64,000 bases of DNA from Rufibacter glacialis (GTDB lineage Bacteria > Bacteroidota > Bacteroidia > Cytophagales > Hymenobacteraceae): contig NZ_VKKZ01000019.1 of the NCBI RefSeq assembly GCF_008271745.1, positions 682,001 through 746,000 on the forward strand, given 5' to 3'. Each line of letters starts with the position of its first letter. The stretch's first letter is position 1. This document shows, piece by piece, positions 17,003-26,507 of the stretch. The notes under the pieces were generated by a model. It saw only the letters and a program-made list of their open reading frames with translations. It had not been told where the DNA came from and did no database searches. The position numbers were made by a program, and so were the translations under genes.

Positions 17003-17560
17003 ATGAAAAAGTACAATATATTAGCAATCGCTTCTTCTTTTGTGCTTGGCGGCTTAGGTATGGTGTCCTGTAATTCAGTAGACAAAGAAGCTTATGCGGC
17101 AGACCAGGTGAAAGTAGAGAAGTTCCTGCAGCAGGCGGCCACTAATGATAATTTCCAGCTGATGGCGGGAATGATGGCCAATGACCAGAGCAAGTCTGGG
17201 AATGTAGGGGCGTTAGGCGAGAAAATCTACCATGTGCATTCCAGAACCAACCCTGTGTTGGAGGAAATAGCCAAGAAAAAGTCTGTTAAACTTCCGGCCG
17301 GCATGGGTTCTGAAAAGAAAGCCATTGTGGACAGCCTGGAAGTGAAGAAAGGCGCTGATTTTGACAAAACCTTTGCTGAGGTAGAGGTAAAGGCCTATGA
17401 AGAAGCCGTTGCCGTCTATGAGAAAGCCGACAAAGAGGTGGTTGACAAAGATGTGCAGGCCTTTATTGACCAGATTTTACCGGTTTTAAAAGAGCATTTA
17501 TCTGAAGCGGTAGCGTTGCAGTCAGAATTGGCGAAGCCCTCTGAGCAAGGTAGACCATAA
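17003..17560 (+). CDS. DUF4142-family lipoprotein
   Basis: The 185-residue protein has a lipoprotein signal peptide ending GMVSC (Cys23), followed by a four-helix, ferritin-like DUF4142 domain. Typical features are the KVEKFLQQAATNDNFQLMAG opening helix, which matches the family pattern of an aliphatic helix with AA...N, and the charged helix KAYEEAVAVYEKADKEV. The biochemical role of DUF4142 is not established; members are often stress-induced envelope proteins. Length is typical. It is convergent with the cobalamin-receptor gene, sharing a hairpin terminator. Confidence 0.85.
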   Translation: MKKYNILAIASSFVLGGLGMVSCNSVDKEAYAADQVKVEKFLQQAATNDNFQLMAGMMANDQSKSGNVGALGEKIYHVHSRTNPVLEEIAKKKSVKLPAGMGSEKKAIVDSLEVKKGADFDKTFAEVEVKAYEEAVAVYEKADKEVVDKDVQAFIDQILPVLKEHLSEAVALQSELAKPSEQGRP

Positions 17561-17586
17561 TCATCAATAACGTTATGTTGAATGTA

Positions 17587-17623
17587 AAAGCCCTTCCGCT
17601 TACCAAGCGGAAGGGCTTTTCTT
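17587..17623. terminator. Bidirectional terminator
   Basis: The perfect stem AAAAGCCCTTCCGCTT / AAGCGGAAGGGCTTTT lies between the DUF4142 gene and the receptor gene, touching the latter's stop codon. Confidence 0.88.
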
Positions 17624-18424
17624 TTACCTGCTTCCCAGCTCTTCCCCAATGTCCTGCACCAGCCCCTGCAGGTAGTCAGCTGCTTTCAACAACCGGCTGC
17701 CGTACCAACTGAACATTTCCCCGTCCACCATTTTCACCAAAGCCCCCGGACAGATTGCCTGGAACTCAGCCAGGTGCTTTTCCTGGAACGGGTAAGGCTC
17801 TGACGATAGCAGGATCAGGTCTGGCTTGGCTTCTGCCAGTTGCGCGGCCGTGACCTCAGGGTAGCGCGGCAGGTGGCCCAACACATTCACAAAGCCGCAC
17901 CGGGTGAGCAGGTGATCTATGAAATTCTGGCCGCCCACGCCCATGTAGGGGTTCCGCCAGATAAAGTAGGCCGTCTTTAATTGGGTAATTGCCGGTTGCA
18001 GCGAGGTGAATTGTTCCTGTAACTCCCGTACCAACGCTTGCGCCTTTGGCTCAGTGCCCGTGATCCGGCCCACCTCCGCCATCATCTGAAAGGAGTCCTC
18101 CAGAGTATAGATGTCGCTCATCCAGACGGGGTATCTCTCTGCCAGGTGTTCAATTCCCTCCTGGTAATTCTCTTCTTTGTTGCCGATGATCAGGTCAGGG
18201 GCAAGAGCCTCTATGGCCTCAAAGTGGAAGTTCTTAGTGCCGCCCACCTTCTTTTTCGGTTTTACATCGCTCTCTGGGTGCACGCAGAACTTCGTCACCC
18301 CAACCACCCGGTCGCCCAGGCCTAAGTAGAACAGGAGTTCCGTCTGGGAAGGCACCAGGGAGACAATGCGCTGGGGAAGGTTCGGCAAATAGACCTGCCG
18401 GTTCATTTGGTCAATAACATGCAC
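17624..18424 (-). CDS. Helical-backbone metal receptor / cobalamin-binding protein (BtuF-like)
   Basis: The 266-residue protein has the fold of BtuF/TroA-type substrate binding proteins: LPQRIVSLVPSQTELLFYLG at about 15-34, GGTKNFHFEAIEALAPDLIIGNKEEN at about 80-105 (two halves), and LILLSSEPYPF. Family members bind cobalamin or chelated metals and usually deliver them to an ABC importer. No signal peptide is visible, which is common for this Bacteroidota subgroup and leaves its location open. Translation appears to start at GTG (18424), since the next in-frame ATG is six codons in. The start sits four bases from a 103-base heptanucleotide repeat, so the ribosome-binding region is made of that repeat. 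Confidence 0.85.
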   Translation of the reverse strand: MHVIDQMNRQVYLPNLPQRIVSLVPSQTELLFYLGLGDRVVGVTKFCVHPESDVKPKKKVGGTKNFHFEAIEALAPDLIIGNKEENYQEGIEHLAERYPVWMSDIYTLEDSFQMMAEVGRITGTEPKAQALVRELQEQFTSLQPAITQLKTAYFIWRNPYMGVGGQNFIDHLLTRCGFVNVLGHLPRYPEVTAAQLAEAKPDLILLSSEPYPFQEKHLAEFQAICPGALVKMVDGEMFSWYGSRLLKAADYLQGLVQDIGEELGSR

Positions 18425-18427
18425 TTT

Positions 18428-18530
18428 TTAGGAATTAGGAATTAGGAATTAGGAATTAGGAATTAGGAATTAGGAATTAGGAATTAGGAATTAGGAATTA
18501 GGAATTAGGAATTAGGAATTAGGAATTAGG
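18428..18530 (+). repeat. Heptanucleotide microsatellite (TTAGGAA)14.7
   Basis: One hundred and three bases of perfect 7-base repeats end three bases before the GTG start of the minus-strand BtuF-like gene, so they occupy its leader. There are no spacers between units. Confidence 0.97.
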
Positions 18531-18893
18531 TTTCCCTTAGACGCCTAGCTCTTTCTCTTGTGGCCATCTATCTCACTCTTTTTCCTCCTTCTCTTTGTCA
18601 TCTTTCACTCTTTGTAATCAATCCTTACTTTGTCCTTCATCTCCCTCTTTGTCATCCTGGAAGGATCTTGTAGGCAACCTAGACAGGCGGTGGCTGAATG
18701 GAAAAGTCGAATGATCTATTAGTGATTCCTTAAGGCTTCATGTTTCACTTAGGCGCATCTGCCTTGCCTCTTCATAATTGGAAAGAGAGCACTCTCCCCA
18801 TGTTTACCTCATGTTCCAAACGCACCTTTGAGATCAGGGACGCTCACGTTCCGGGGCTATTTTTAATCAAGTAGGCCTGAAGCGCGATTTACT
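18531..18893. other. Gene-free interval, pyrimidine-rich
   Basis: No gene is supported. The first 130 bases are pyrimidine-rich on the + strand and carry CTCTTTGTCATC twice (18591-18602 and 18645-18656). The end carries a hairpin and a weak interspersed element. Confidence 0.5.
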
Positions 18894-18899
18894 TCAGGC
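18853..18899 (-). terminator. Hairpin at the end of the GNAT gene, overlapping a weak interspersed element
   Basis: GCCTGAAG and CTTCAGGC form a perfect stem around the GNAT stop codon region. The + strand at 18853-18882 also has the interspersed element layout (GGGGCT, ATTTTTAATCAA, AGGCCTGAAG). Confidence 0.5.
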
Positions 18900-19454
18900 T
18901 TTGTCTGCTGATGGTTCGCTGGCCTGCTTCCATTCATGCTCTAAAAGGGCATAGACGTAAGAGTCGCACCACTGGCCTTTGATGAAGATGTTTTCCTTGA
19001 AATGGGCCTCACGGCGCATGCCTAGCTTTTCCATTACCCGGTAAGACCCTGTGTTGCGCGGGTCACAGTCGGCCCAAATGCGGTGCAGGTGCAGCTCGTC
19101 AAACCCAAACCGAAGCATGGCAGCAGCGGCCTCTGTGGTGTACCCTTTGTTCCAGTAGGTCTGGTTCAGGATGTACCACAGAACTGCTTCCTCAGCGTCA
19201 TAGTCCACTTTCATGCCTACACGGCCAATGAGCATGTCGGTTGTCTTCAGAACAATGGCCAGGTCGAACAGGGTGCGTGGTTCTTCTTTCGCCTCGGCCA
19301 GGCATTGTAGAATGTATTCCCGGCTTTCCTTTCCTGACCGGATGTCACTGGTCTGGTACCGCATCACCTCCTCGGTGGCTTCATAGAGGTTGGTGAAGTG
19401 CCAGTCATCTTCCTTGAATTCACGTAAGCGCAGGCGGACGGTAGAAATTTCCAT
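18894..19454 (-). CDS. GNAT N-acetyltransferase (RimJ/RimL type)
   Basis: The 186-residue protein begins RLRLREFKEDDW, the usual start of RimJ/RimL-like GNAT proteins. The acetyl-CoA region is at about residues 95-125, with LWYILNQTYWNKGYTTEAAAAMLRF (in two parts), followed by LHRIWADCDPRNTGSYRVMEKLGMRREAHF. The latter is a textbook motif for transfer to an N-terminal amine or to a small-molecule amine. The acceptor is not predictable. It is a single gene with 257 bases of leader before the next gene upstream. Confidence 0.9.
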   Translation of the reverse strand: MEISTVRLRLREFKEDDWHFTNLYEATEEVMRYQTSDIRSGKESREYILQCLAEAKEEPRTLFDLAIVLKTTDMLIGRVGMKVDYDAEEAVLWYILNQTYWNKGYTTEAAAAMLRFGFDELHLHRIWADCDPRNTGSYRVMEKLGMRREAHFKENIFIKGQWCDSYVYALLEHEWKQASEPSADKA

Positions 19455-19628
19455 GGATCAACAAACAAACTAGATTCTGGAAGTGAAGATAGCCATAAAT
19501 GTAATTTCCAGGGAGGCTTCTGGTAAGAATAACCCTAGAAAGCCAGGACTGGCCAAGTCTTGTATACTTGCTCTTACATAGCACCTCCGTTTTGCGCCTC
19601 TTTTCAGAAGAACAGAGCGTAAACACAA

Positions 19629-19661
19629 AGGCCTGTGAGGTTTCTAAAACCTCACAGGCCT
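19629..19661. repeat. Perfect palindrome of the type CCTGTGAGG-TTT / AAA-CCTCACAGG
   Basis: Two arms of about 14 bases (AGGCCTGTGAGGTT and AACCTCACAGGCCT) are perfect around a short loop. It lies between the GNAT gene start and the M42 peptidase end. It may act as terminator for the minus-strand M42 gene or be a dispersed palindrome. Confidence 0.75.
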
Positions 19662-19677
19662 GTAGTACCTGCGTTCA

Positions 19678-19709
19678 GCGCCTATTTTCTGCAAAACAGC
19701 CCTGAAATA
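19678..19709 (+). repeat. Copy of the interspersed hairpin element
   Basis: It contains GCGCCTA, TTTTCTGCAAAA, AGCC and TGAAATAG in the family order, adjacent to the stop of the M42 gene. Confidence 0.65.
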
Positions 19710-19711
19710 GC

Positions 19712-20782
19712 TTATTTCAGATACCGGAAGTCATGGCCGGTCTGTAATTGGATCAGGAACTGGTAGTAGAGCTTGATGATGTTCTCCACGTCATCTTTGT
19801 GCACGGTTTCCACGGTGGTGTGCATGTATTTGAGCGGGAGGGAGATCAGGGCCGAAGCCACGCCCTCAGAAGAGTAGGCAAAGGCATCTGTGTCGGTGCC
19901 GGTGGCGCGGGTGGCGGCGGCGCGCTGGAACGGGATCTCGTTTTTGCGGGCTACCTCAATGAGCATGTCCAAGACGTTGTTCTGTACTGCCGGGCCGTAG
20001 GTGAAAACCGGGCCTTTGCCACAGTGCAGGTCGCCGTTCGTCTTTTTCTCGTACATAGGCGACTGCGTGTCATGGGTCACATCGGTGATGATGGCCAGGT
20101 CTGGCTTGATGCGATGCGCAATCATCTCGGCGCCCCGCAAGCCAATTTCTTCCTGCACGGCGTTTACGATGTATAATCCAAAGGGAAGCTTCGTTCCGTT
20201 CTCTTTCAACATGCGGGCTACTTCCGCGATCATGAATCCCCCGATTCTGTTATCCAGCGCGCGGCCAACGTAGAATTTCTCGTTCATGACCCAGAACTCG
20301 TCGTCAAAGGTGACCACGCAGCCTACATGAATGCCCATGTCTTCTACTTCCTGCTTGTTGGCCGCCCCGCAGTCCAGGAAAATGGTTTCCACGGTAGGGG
20401 CTTTGTCCTGGTCTGGCTTGCGCACATGAATGGCCGGGTACCCGAACACGGCTTTCACCATGCCTTTTCTGGTATGGATGTTCACCCGTTTGGAAGGGGC
20501 GATCACCGCATCAGAACCACCGTTGCGACGCACGTAGATGAAGCCTTCAGGCGTAATGTAGTTCACAAACCAGGCAATCTCATCCGCGTGGGCCTCAATG
20601 ACCACTTTGTACTCTGCCTCTGGGTTGATCACGCCAACCACAGAACCGTAGGTGTCCACGAAATACTCGTCTACATAGGGCTTTACGTAGTCCAGCCACA
20701 GCTTCTGGCCCGAAGACTCAAAGCCGGTGGGGGCGGCGTTGTTGAGGTAGGTTTGCAGGAATTCAAAGCTTTCTTCTCTCAT
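19712..20782 (-). CDS. M42 family metallopeptidase (glutamyl aminopeptidase/endoglucanase-like)
   Basis: The 356-residue cytosolic enzyme belongs to the M42 dinuclear metal aminopeptidases, which form dodecameric shells and trim peptides. Metal ligands and catalytic residues are seen in VIEAHADEIAW (H65, D67), GRALDNRIGG, VQEEIGLRGAE (catalytic Glu and ligand Glu) and ITDVTHD, with a last His near the C-terminus in KYMHTTVETVHKDD. Length is typical for the family. It is monocistronic. Substrate preference cannot be deduced. Confidence 0.92.
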   Translation of the reverse strand: MREESFEFLQTYLNNAAPTGFESSGQKLWLDYVKPYVDEYFVDTYGSVVGVINPEAEYKVVIEAHADEIAWFVNYITPEGFIYVRRNGGSDAVIAPSKRVNIHTRKGMVKAVFGYPAIHVRKPDQDKAPTVETIFLDCGAANKQEVEDMGIHVGCVVTFDDEFWVMNEKFYVGRALDNRIGGFMIAEVARMLKENGTKLPFGLYIVNAVQEEIGLRGAEMIAHRIKPDLAIITDVTHDTQSPMYEKKTNGDLHCGKGPVFTYGPAVQNNVLDMLIEVARKNEIPFQRAAATRATGTDTDAFAYSSEGVASALISLPLKYMHTTVETVHKDDVENIIKLYYQFLIQLQTGHDFRYLK

Positions 20783-20931
20783 AGCTTTCTGTTTAGGCGG
20801 AGCAAAGCACTCTCCGGTAGTTGTTTGTCTGTTGAAGTAGTAACTGGCTGGGGTGCTTTGTCATGACCAACCAAGGGCGCAATAGTTAATTGAATGTTTG
20901 ATACAATATGAAATAAGATCCTAGTTAGTAG

Positions 20932-20999
20932 ACGCTAGATTTTGGATGAAAAGGTTCTTTCTTTTGGGTTTCCAGGTCTAACGTCTGATATCTAGCGTC
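20932..20999. repeat. Spaced inverted repeat between M42 peptidase and carboxylase genes
   Basis: GACGCTAGA at 20932-20940 is complementary to TCTAGCGTC at 20991-20999, with related GTCTAACGTC between them. It is on the leader side of the M42 gene and just past the carboxylase stop, so a terminator role is possible but there is no T run. Confidence 0.5.
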
Positions 21000-21012
21000 C
21001 AGCATCCTTTTA

Positions 21013-22575
21013 TTAGAGCGGAATGTTGCCGTGTTTTTTCTTGGGTAGTTGGTCTACTTTGTTTTCCAGCATCTTGAAGGCTCTGATCAATTTAGCCCGC
21101 GTTTCTGACGGGTAGATGACCTCGTCTACAAAACCACGGTGGGCAGCCCGGTAAGGCGTAGCGAACTTAGACTGGTATTCTTCCACCTTCTCGGCTAGTT
21201 TGGCCTCTGGGTCCTCGGCGGCGGCAATCTCCCGTTTGAAGATGATCTCCGCGGCTCCTTTGGCTCCCATCACCGCAATCTCAGCGGTAGGCCAGGCGTA
21301 GTTGAGGTCGGCGCCAATGTGCTTGGAGTTCATCACGTCATAGGCACCGCCGTAGGCTTTGCGGGTAATCACGGTCACGCGCGGCACGGTGGCCTCACAG
21401 AACGCGTAGAGCAATTTAGCCCCGTTGGTGATGATGCCGCGCCATTCCTGGTCAGTGCCAGGCAGGAAACCGGGTACGTCTTCCAGTACCAGCAGCGGAA
21501 TGTTGAAAGAGTCACAGAACCGCACAAAACGGGCGGCCTTGGTAGAGGCGTTAATGTCCAGAACCCCGGCTAAGACGGCGGGCTGGTTGCCCACAATGCC
21601 AATGCTGCGGCCTGCCAATCTGGCAAACCCCACCACAATGTTCTCCCCGAAATTCCTGTGTACTTCTAAGAATGATCCACTATCTATGATGCCTTCAATG
21701 ACTTCGCGCATGTCATAGGGCTGGTTGGGATTCTCCGGCACAAGGCTGTTCAGGACCTCACGGGTTTCATCTGCCTGGGGCTCATACGGCAGGGAAGGAG
21801 GAAGCTCCTCGCAGTTCTGGGGCATGTAGCTCAGCAGTTGCTTGATGTTCTGGATGCAGACCACCTCATTGGCGCAGGAGAAATGCGTGACCCCGCTTTT
21901 GGTGCTGTGGGTGCTGGCACCGCCCAGTTCCTCAGAAGTCACGGTTTCATGCGTCACCGTTTTCACCACGTTAGGGCCCGTCACAAACATGTACGAGGTG
22001 TCTTCCACCATCAAAATAAAGTCGGTGATGGCGGGAGAGTAAACGGCACCCCCGGCGCAGGGCCCCATAATGCCCGAAAGCTGCGGCACCACGCCAGAGG
22101 CCAGGGTGTTTTTATAGAAGATATCGGCGTAGCCGCCCAGAGAGACCACGCCTTCCTGAATACGGGCCCCGCCCGAGTCGTTGAGCCCAATGACCGGCGC
22201 ACCGTTTTTCATGGCCAAATCCATGATCTTTACAATCTTTTCGGCGTGGGTTTCTGAGAGGGAACCCCCAAACACGGTAAAGTCCTGGGAGAAGACGTAA
22301 ACCAGGCGGCCGTTCACGGTACCGTAGCCGGTGACCACGCCATCGCCTAAGTAGTATTCTTTGTCCAGCCCGAAATCTTTGGAGCGGTGCATCACAAACT
22401 TGCCTATCTCCTCAAAAGACCCTTCATCTAAGAGTAAGTCAATGCGTTCACGGGCGGTGAGTTTGCCTTTTTTATGTTGGGCATCAATGCGGGCTTGGCC
22501 TCCACCTAAGAGGGCCTCGGCATTTTTGCGGTCTAGAATCTCAAATTTGCTATTCAGGTTATTTTGGTCTGACAT
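21013..22575 (-). CDS. Acyl-CoA carboxylase beta subunit (propionyl-/methylmalonyl-CoA carboxyltransferase type)
   Basis: The 520-residue carboxyltransferase moves CO2 from biotin to an acyl-CoA, most likely propionyl-CoA. The N-terminal acyl-CoA site shows [21 protein letters not shown] and the oxyanion region [21 protein letters not shown] (both given by landmarks). The C-terminal half has [20 protein letters not shown] and [12 protein letters not shown], all hallmark PccB/MmdA motifs. The start is taken as ATG 22575 ([11 protein letters not shown]); the in-frame TTG eight codons upstream is less likely. The biotin carboxylase and biotin carrier partners are not in this window. An exact TAnnTTTG motif lies upstream. 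Confidence 0.93.
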   Translation of the reverse strand: MSDQNNLNSKFEILDRKNAEALLGGGQARIDAQHKKGKLTARERIDLLLDEGSFEEIGKFVMHRSKDFGLDKEYYLGDGVVTGYGTVNGRLVYVFSQDFTVFGGSLSETHAEKIVKIMDLAMKNGAPVIGLNDSGGARIQEGVVSLGGYADIFYKNTLASGVVPQLSGIMGPCAGGAVYSPAITDFILMVEDTSYMFVTGPNVVKTVTHETVTSEELGGASTHSTKSGVTHFSCANEVVCIQNIKQLLSYMPQNCEELPPSLPYEPQADETREVLNSLVPENPNQPYDMREVIEGIIDSGSFLEVHRNFGENIVVGFARLAGRSIGIVGNQPAVLAGVLDINASTKAARFVRFCDSFNIPLLVLEDVPGFLPGTDQEWRGIITNGAKLLYAFCEATVPRVTVITRKAYGGAYDVMNSKHIGADLNYAWPTAEIAVMGAKGAAEIIFKREIAAAEDPEAKLAEKVEEYQSKFATPYRAAHRGFVDEVIYPSETRAKLIRAFKMLENKVDQLPKKKHGNIPL

Positions 22576-22604
22576 TGAAGCAGTTTGATGTTTGTACAAG
22601 AGAT

Positions 22605-22612
22605 CAAATTTA
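22605..22612 (-). promoter_or_regulatory. Candidate -7 promoter element of the carboxylase gene
   Basis: The minus strand reads TAAATTTG, an exact TAnnTTTG match, 30 bases from the start codon. Confidence 0.45.
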
Positions 22613-22674
22613 GGAAAGAATAGGGCAGTGCGAAATTTTTGTTATGTTTTTATTAAAACCCGGTAAAAACAAAA

Positions 22675-22703
22675 AAAGGCTGACAGTTTGTCTGTCAGCC
22701 TTT
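22675..22703 (-). terminator. Terminator of clpC
   Basis: The perfect 12-bp stem AAAGGCTGACAG / CTGTCAGCCTTT around a 5-base loop, flanked by A and T runs, lies 19 bases past the clpC stop. Confidence 0.9.
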
Positions 22704-22721
22704 CCAAAAATCAGGTGGTAT

Positions 22722-25328
22722 TTAGTCTTTTTTCTTGCCGTCTGAAGGCGTGGTTTCTTCCTCTTCTGAAGAAGAAGCCTCTGGAAGATCATCAGAAGTA
22801 TCTGGAGTAACGTTTTCGCCCTTGCGGTTTGCAAACGTCAGCTCCTCTTTTCCTTCCTCGTAGTCAATCACAATGGTGTCCCCCTGGGCTAACTCGGCTT
22901 TCAGGATCTCCTCTGCAATTGGGTCTTCCATGTACTTGGTGATGGCGCGGTTCAACGGACGGGCACCGTATTTAGAGTCATATCCTTTCTCGGCCACAAA
23001 ATCTTTGGCTTTGTCAGTGATCTCAATGGTGTAGCCCAGGGTTTTCACGCGGTTCAACAGCTTGGCAAGGGAGATATCAATGATTTTATGGATATCTTCT
23101 TTCTGCAGCGAGTTGAACACGATCACATCATCCAGACGGTTCAGGAACTCAGGCGAGAAGGTTTTCTTCAAGGCAGAAGCAATGGTGCCTTTCATGATGT
23201 CATCCATGTTCTCCTGACGGGTTTTGGTAGCAAAACCAACCCCAGCCCCGAAGTCCTGCAAATCACGGGCCCCAATGTTGGAGGTCATGATGATGATGGT
23301 GTTCCGGAAGTCTACCTTACGGCCAAGACCGTCTGTCAATACACCGTCATCCAGTACTTGCAAGAGCAGGTTGTACACGTCTGGGTGCGCTTTCTCAATC
23401 TCATCCAGCAACACGACTGAATAAGGCTTGCGGCGGATTTTCTCCGTCAGCTGACCACCTTCTTCGTAACCCACGTAGCCTGGAGGCGCTCCTACCAAGC
23501 GAGATACGCTGAATTTCTCCATGTACTCACTCATGTCAATACGCACCAGCGCGTCTTCCTTGTCAAACAGATAGGTAGCCAGTACTTTAGCCAATTCTGT
23601 TTTCCCAACCCCGGTAGGGCCCAGGAATACAAACGAACCGATGGGGCGCTTAGGATCTTTCAAGCCTACACGGGTCCGCTGGATGGCTTTCACCAACTGC
23701 GTAATCGCTTTCTCCTGGCCAATCACTTTGCCTTTCAGCTCTTCGCCCATGTTCAAAAGCTTGAGGCTTTCTTTCTGCGCAATACGTTTCACCGGAATAC
23801 CCGTCATCATGGCGATTACCTCGGCCACGTTTTCTTCTTTCACAGCGTAACGCTTCTTCTTGGTTTCCTCTTCCCAGCTTTTCTTAGCGGTCTCCAGTTG
23901 GTCAAGAAGTTTTTTCTCTTTGTCGCGCAGTTGAGCCGCCTCTTCGTACTTCTGGCTTTTCACCACGCGGTTTTTCTCGTCTTTGATATTCTCAATCTGT
24001 TGCTCCAGTTTGAGGATATCTTCCGGCACTATGATGTTGTTGATGTGTACGCGGGCACCAGCCTCGTCCAGAATGTCAATGGCTTTGTCTGGCAGGAAAC
24101 GGTCGCTCATGTAGCGGTCGCTCAACTTCACACACGCCTCAATGGCTTTGTCTGTGTAGTTTACGTGGTGGTGATCCTGGTACTTATCTTTGATGTTGTG
24201 CAGAATCTCAATAGTCTCCTCCGGTGTGGTAGGATCTACCATCACAATCTGGAAACGACGGGCCAGGGCACCATCTTTCTCAATGTACTGACGGTACTCA
24301 TCTAGCGTGGTAGCGCCAATGCATTGGATCTCGCCGCGGGCCAGGGCAGGTTTGAACATGTTGGAGGCATCCAGCGAACCGGAGGCGCCACCAGCACCCA
24401 CAATGGTGTGCAGCTCATCAATGAAGAGAATCACGTCTGGGGATTTCTCCAGTTCGTTCATCACGGCTTTCATGCGCTCTTCAAACTGACCGCGGTATTT
24501 AGTACCCGCCACCAAAGAGGCCAGGTCTAAGGTAACCACGCGTTTTCCGAACAGCACCCGAGAAACCTTCTTCTGGATGATGCGCAGGGCCAGGCCTTCC
24601 GCAATAGCGGTTTTACCTACCCCAGGCTCCCCAATGAGGATAGGGTTGTTTTTCTTACGGCGGCTCAATACCTGGGCCACGCGCTCAATTTCTTTTTCCC
24701 GGCCCACAATAGGGTCCAGTTTGCCTTCTTCGGCCAATTTGGTCAGATCACGGCCAAAGTTGTCCAGCACGGGTGTGCGGGATTTCTCAGCACCCTTCTT
24801 GGCGGCAGCGCCAGCACCTCCTTTAGAGGAAGAGCCAAAGAGTTTGTCGTTATCGTCGTTGTCATCGGTATCTGAAGAGGCGAGAGGGTTGTTAGCATGG
24901 TAGTCTAACGAGTCCCGGATTGCTTCGTAGTTCACGTTGAATTTGGCTAAGGTTTGCGATGAAATATTATCCTCATCCCGCAAAATGGACAACAACAGGT
25001 GTTCTGTGCCTATGATGTCTGATTTGAAGATCTTGGCCTCCAAATACGTTATTTTCAGGACCTTCTCCGTCTGTTTGGTAAGCGGGATACTTCCGGTAAT
25101 ATTGGTATTAGGGCTGGCGGTATTCTTGGTGGCTTGCTCCAGTGCGTACTTGAGCTCCTCCATGGGTACCCCCAACTTTTTAAGTAAAGAAATGGCGGTG
25201 CCTTCTCCCTCGCGGATCATACCCAGAAGCAGGTGCTCAGTGCCTATATAATCATGCCCCAAGCGGATGGCTTCCTCGCGACTGAGAGAGATCACCTCTT
25301 TCACTCTATTTGAGAATTTGGCTTCCAT
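22722..25328 (-). CDS. clpC: ATP-dependent Clp protease ATP-binding subunit ClpC
   Basis: The 868-residue AAA+ unfoldase feeds proteins to ClpP. Domains in order are two Clp N-terminal repeats (about 1-145), an acidic linker (DTDDNDDND at about 153-161), AAA module D1 with Walker A GEPGVGKT at 233-240, a UVR coiled-coil segment at about 445-480, and AAA module D2 with Walker A GPTGVGKT at 570-577. A C-terminal D2-small domain follows. The protein ends in an acidic tail with Ser/Glu runs (about 835-868), typical of Bacteroidota ClpC. The UVR domain distinguishes it from ClpB and ClpA. It is monocistronic. Confidence 0.97.
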   Translation of the reverse strand: MEAKFSNRVKEVISLSREEAIRLGHDYIGTEHLLLGMIREGEGTAISLLKKLGVPMEELKYALEQATKNTASPNTNITGSIPLTKQTEKVLKITYLEAKIFKSDIIGTEHLLLSILRDEDNISSQTLAKFNVNYEAIRDSLDYHANNPLASSDTDDNDDNDKLFGSSSKGGAGAAAKKGAEKSRTPVLDNFGRDLTKLAEEGKLDPIVGREKEIERVAQVLSRRKKNNPILIGEPGVGKTAIAEGLALRIIQKKVSRVLFGKRVVTLDLASLVAGTKYRGQFEERMKAVMNELEKSPDVILFIDELHTIVGAGGASGSLDASNMFKPALARGEIQCIGATTLDEYRQYIEKDGALARRFQIVMVDPTTPEETIEILHNIKDKYQDHHHVNYTDKAIEACVKLSDRYMSDRFLPDKAIDILDEAGARVHINNIIVPEDILKLEQQIENIKDEKNRVVKSQKYEEAAQLRDKEKKLLDQLETAKKSWEEETKKKRYAVKEENVAEVIAMMTGIPVKRIAQKESLKLLNMGEELKGKVIGQEKAITQLVKAIQRTRVGLKDPKRPIGSFVFLGPTGVGKTELAKVLATYLFDKEDALVRIDMSEYMEKFSVSRLVGAPPGYVGYEEGGQLTEKIRRKPYSVVLLDEIEKAHPDVYNLLLQVLDDGVLTDGLGRKVDFRNTIIIMTSNIGARDLQDFGAGVGFATKTRQENMDDIMKGTIASALKKTFSPEFLNRLDDVIVFNSLQKEDIHKIIDISLAKLLNRVKTLGYTIEITDKAKDFVAEKGYDSKYGARPLNRAITKYMEDPIAEEILKAELAQGDTIVIDYEEGKEELTFANRKGENVTPDTSDDLPEASSSEEEETTPSDGKKKD

Positions 25329-25424
25329 GTAAGTTCTTGTCTAGTAATTTGTTGTTGTGCGTGTGCTGCACCCGTGTGCTGCCAAGGCTGCGCTATGAAT
25401 TAACAAGCTTAAAGGGGCAAATGT

Positions 25425-26042
25425 TCAACAGAAGGCCGCGCGATTCTGTAAATAAGTAGATGCCTCTGGGCCAAGGTTAAACAACAGATCCAGTATACTA
25501 AGGTTTGATGCAAATTGTTTGCCAAACACCTGCCGGTAGGGCATTAAGCGCAAATTGTCAGGCTCCTTCTTGGGATGAAGTTCCCCCCGCCAGTCTAACA
25601 CCGGTGCCTCGTATGTGGTTACATACGTTTGGGTAAGCTGTATGGGTTTGTTCAACTTCAGGAATTTACCGAATATTTTGAACAAATCCATATTCAACTG
25701 GAAGAGAAGGGCCGGCCGGCTGTCATAGATGGCCTTTAAGTAATCTGCGTAGTACTCAAAGAAGGGAGCGTTGCCGTAGGCGCTCTGCAGGGTGCGCCAA
25801 TGGATGTCTACCCAGCGCTGGCTATAGTCAATCTCCAATTCTGTCACCAAGGTCTTGCTGTTCCCTTTGACCACGGGAATAGACAGCGGCCTGATGCCCT
25901 GCGCCGTGAGAATATGGCAACGGTTGCGGAAGCTCTGTTTTTGGTAGTGTTCGTGGGCCTCCAGGAGAATCTCCTGGGCCTCAAACGCCTTCTGGAAATA
26001 CAGGATACCCGGGTTGTAGTGAAGTTCAGTTAAGAAAAGCAT
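25425..26042 (-). CDS. WbqC family protein
   Basis: The predicted protein has 205 residues beginning MLFLTELHYNPGILYFQKAF. WbqC family proteins show YNPGxxYFxxA near the start, as here, then SFRNRCHILTAQGIRPLSIPV, where the polar residues are conserved, and a later aromatic-rich part (SAYGNAPFFEYYADYL). They are often near glycan or lipid-carrier synthesis genes, but their biochemistry is unclear. The reading frame continues 60 codons upstream, but that extension is Cys/Arg-rich and unlike the family, so I start at ATG 26042. Its neighbours (ClpC and a monooxygenase) give no clue. Confidence 0.82.
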   Translation of the reverse strand: MLFLTELHYNPGILYFQKAFEAQEILLEAHEHYQKQSFRNRCHILTAQGIRPLSIPVVKGNSKTLVTELEIDYSQRWVDIHWRTLQSAYGNAPFFEYYADYLKAIYDSRPALLFQLNMDLFKIFGKFLKLNKPIQLTQTYVTTYEAPVLDWRGELHPKKEPDNLRLMPYRQVFGKQFASNLSILDLLFNLGPEASTYLQNRAAFC

Positions 26043-26361
26043 GCAAACGAAAAATTGAATAAGTGCAAGTAAGGCAATTTTTGCAGACTTGCACGGACCC
26101 CCTTGTTTCCAGACCCTCCTCACCAAGGCCTGGGGAGGCGCCTGAATTGCCAGACAGACGCAGGGCGAAAAACGGCTGATCTCTGAAAAGTAGCATTTAT
26201 CTGTGCGCCGTTGGACAGGCAAGGCCAGACGACAGCGGATTTACTGCAAAGAAACAGCCGGGAGGGGAGAAGCAGACAGCTTTATGGTATTGCTGCTGCT
26301 GCCGGCTTAGGAAAGGTAGCCGCGGAAAAGCCTATTACCGGAGCCGGGGCTGCTGATTCCC

Positions 26362-26390
26362 GGGTTGTTATCTGAAAAGGTGCCTGAAAC
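26362..26390 (+). repeat. Copy of the interspersed hairpin element
   Basis: It has GGGTTG, TTATCTGAAAA, TGCC and TGAAAC in the family order. Confidence 0.6.
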
Positions 26391-26449
26391 CACCGGGTGG
26401 TATCCTAAAGGGAACGGGTGCCAGCAGGCCAGTCAGAACTTTCTAGGTG

Positions 26450-26457
26450 TACTTTTG
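26450..26457 (+). promoter_or_regulatory. Candidate -7 promoter element of the monooxygenase gene
   Basis: TACTTTTG is an exact TAnnTTTG match about 50 bases upstream of the start codon. Confidence 0.4.
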
Positions 26458-26507
26458 CCTTGTAAGGAAGCAACTGTACCAAGAGTTTGACTTCATAAAA
26501 ATACGCC

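Larger units (their letters stand above)
26043..26507. other. Gene-free divergent interval
   Basis: No gene is seen. The interval contains one copy of the interspersed element and a -7-type motif near the monooxygenase gene. Confidence 0.5.

Noticed and set aside
18428-18530. Repeat tract that could be mistaken for a CRISPR array
   Set aside because: Units are 7 bases with no spacers, so it is a plain microsatellite.
26043-26222. 60-residue N-terminal extension of the WbqC frame
   Set aside because: It is Cys/Arg-rich and unlike the conserved family start MLFLTELHYNPG.
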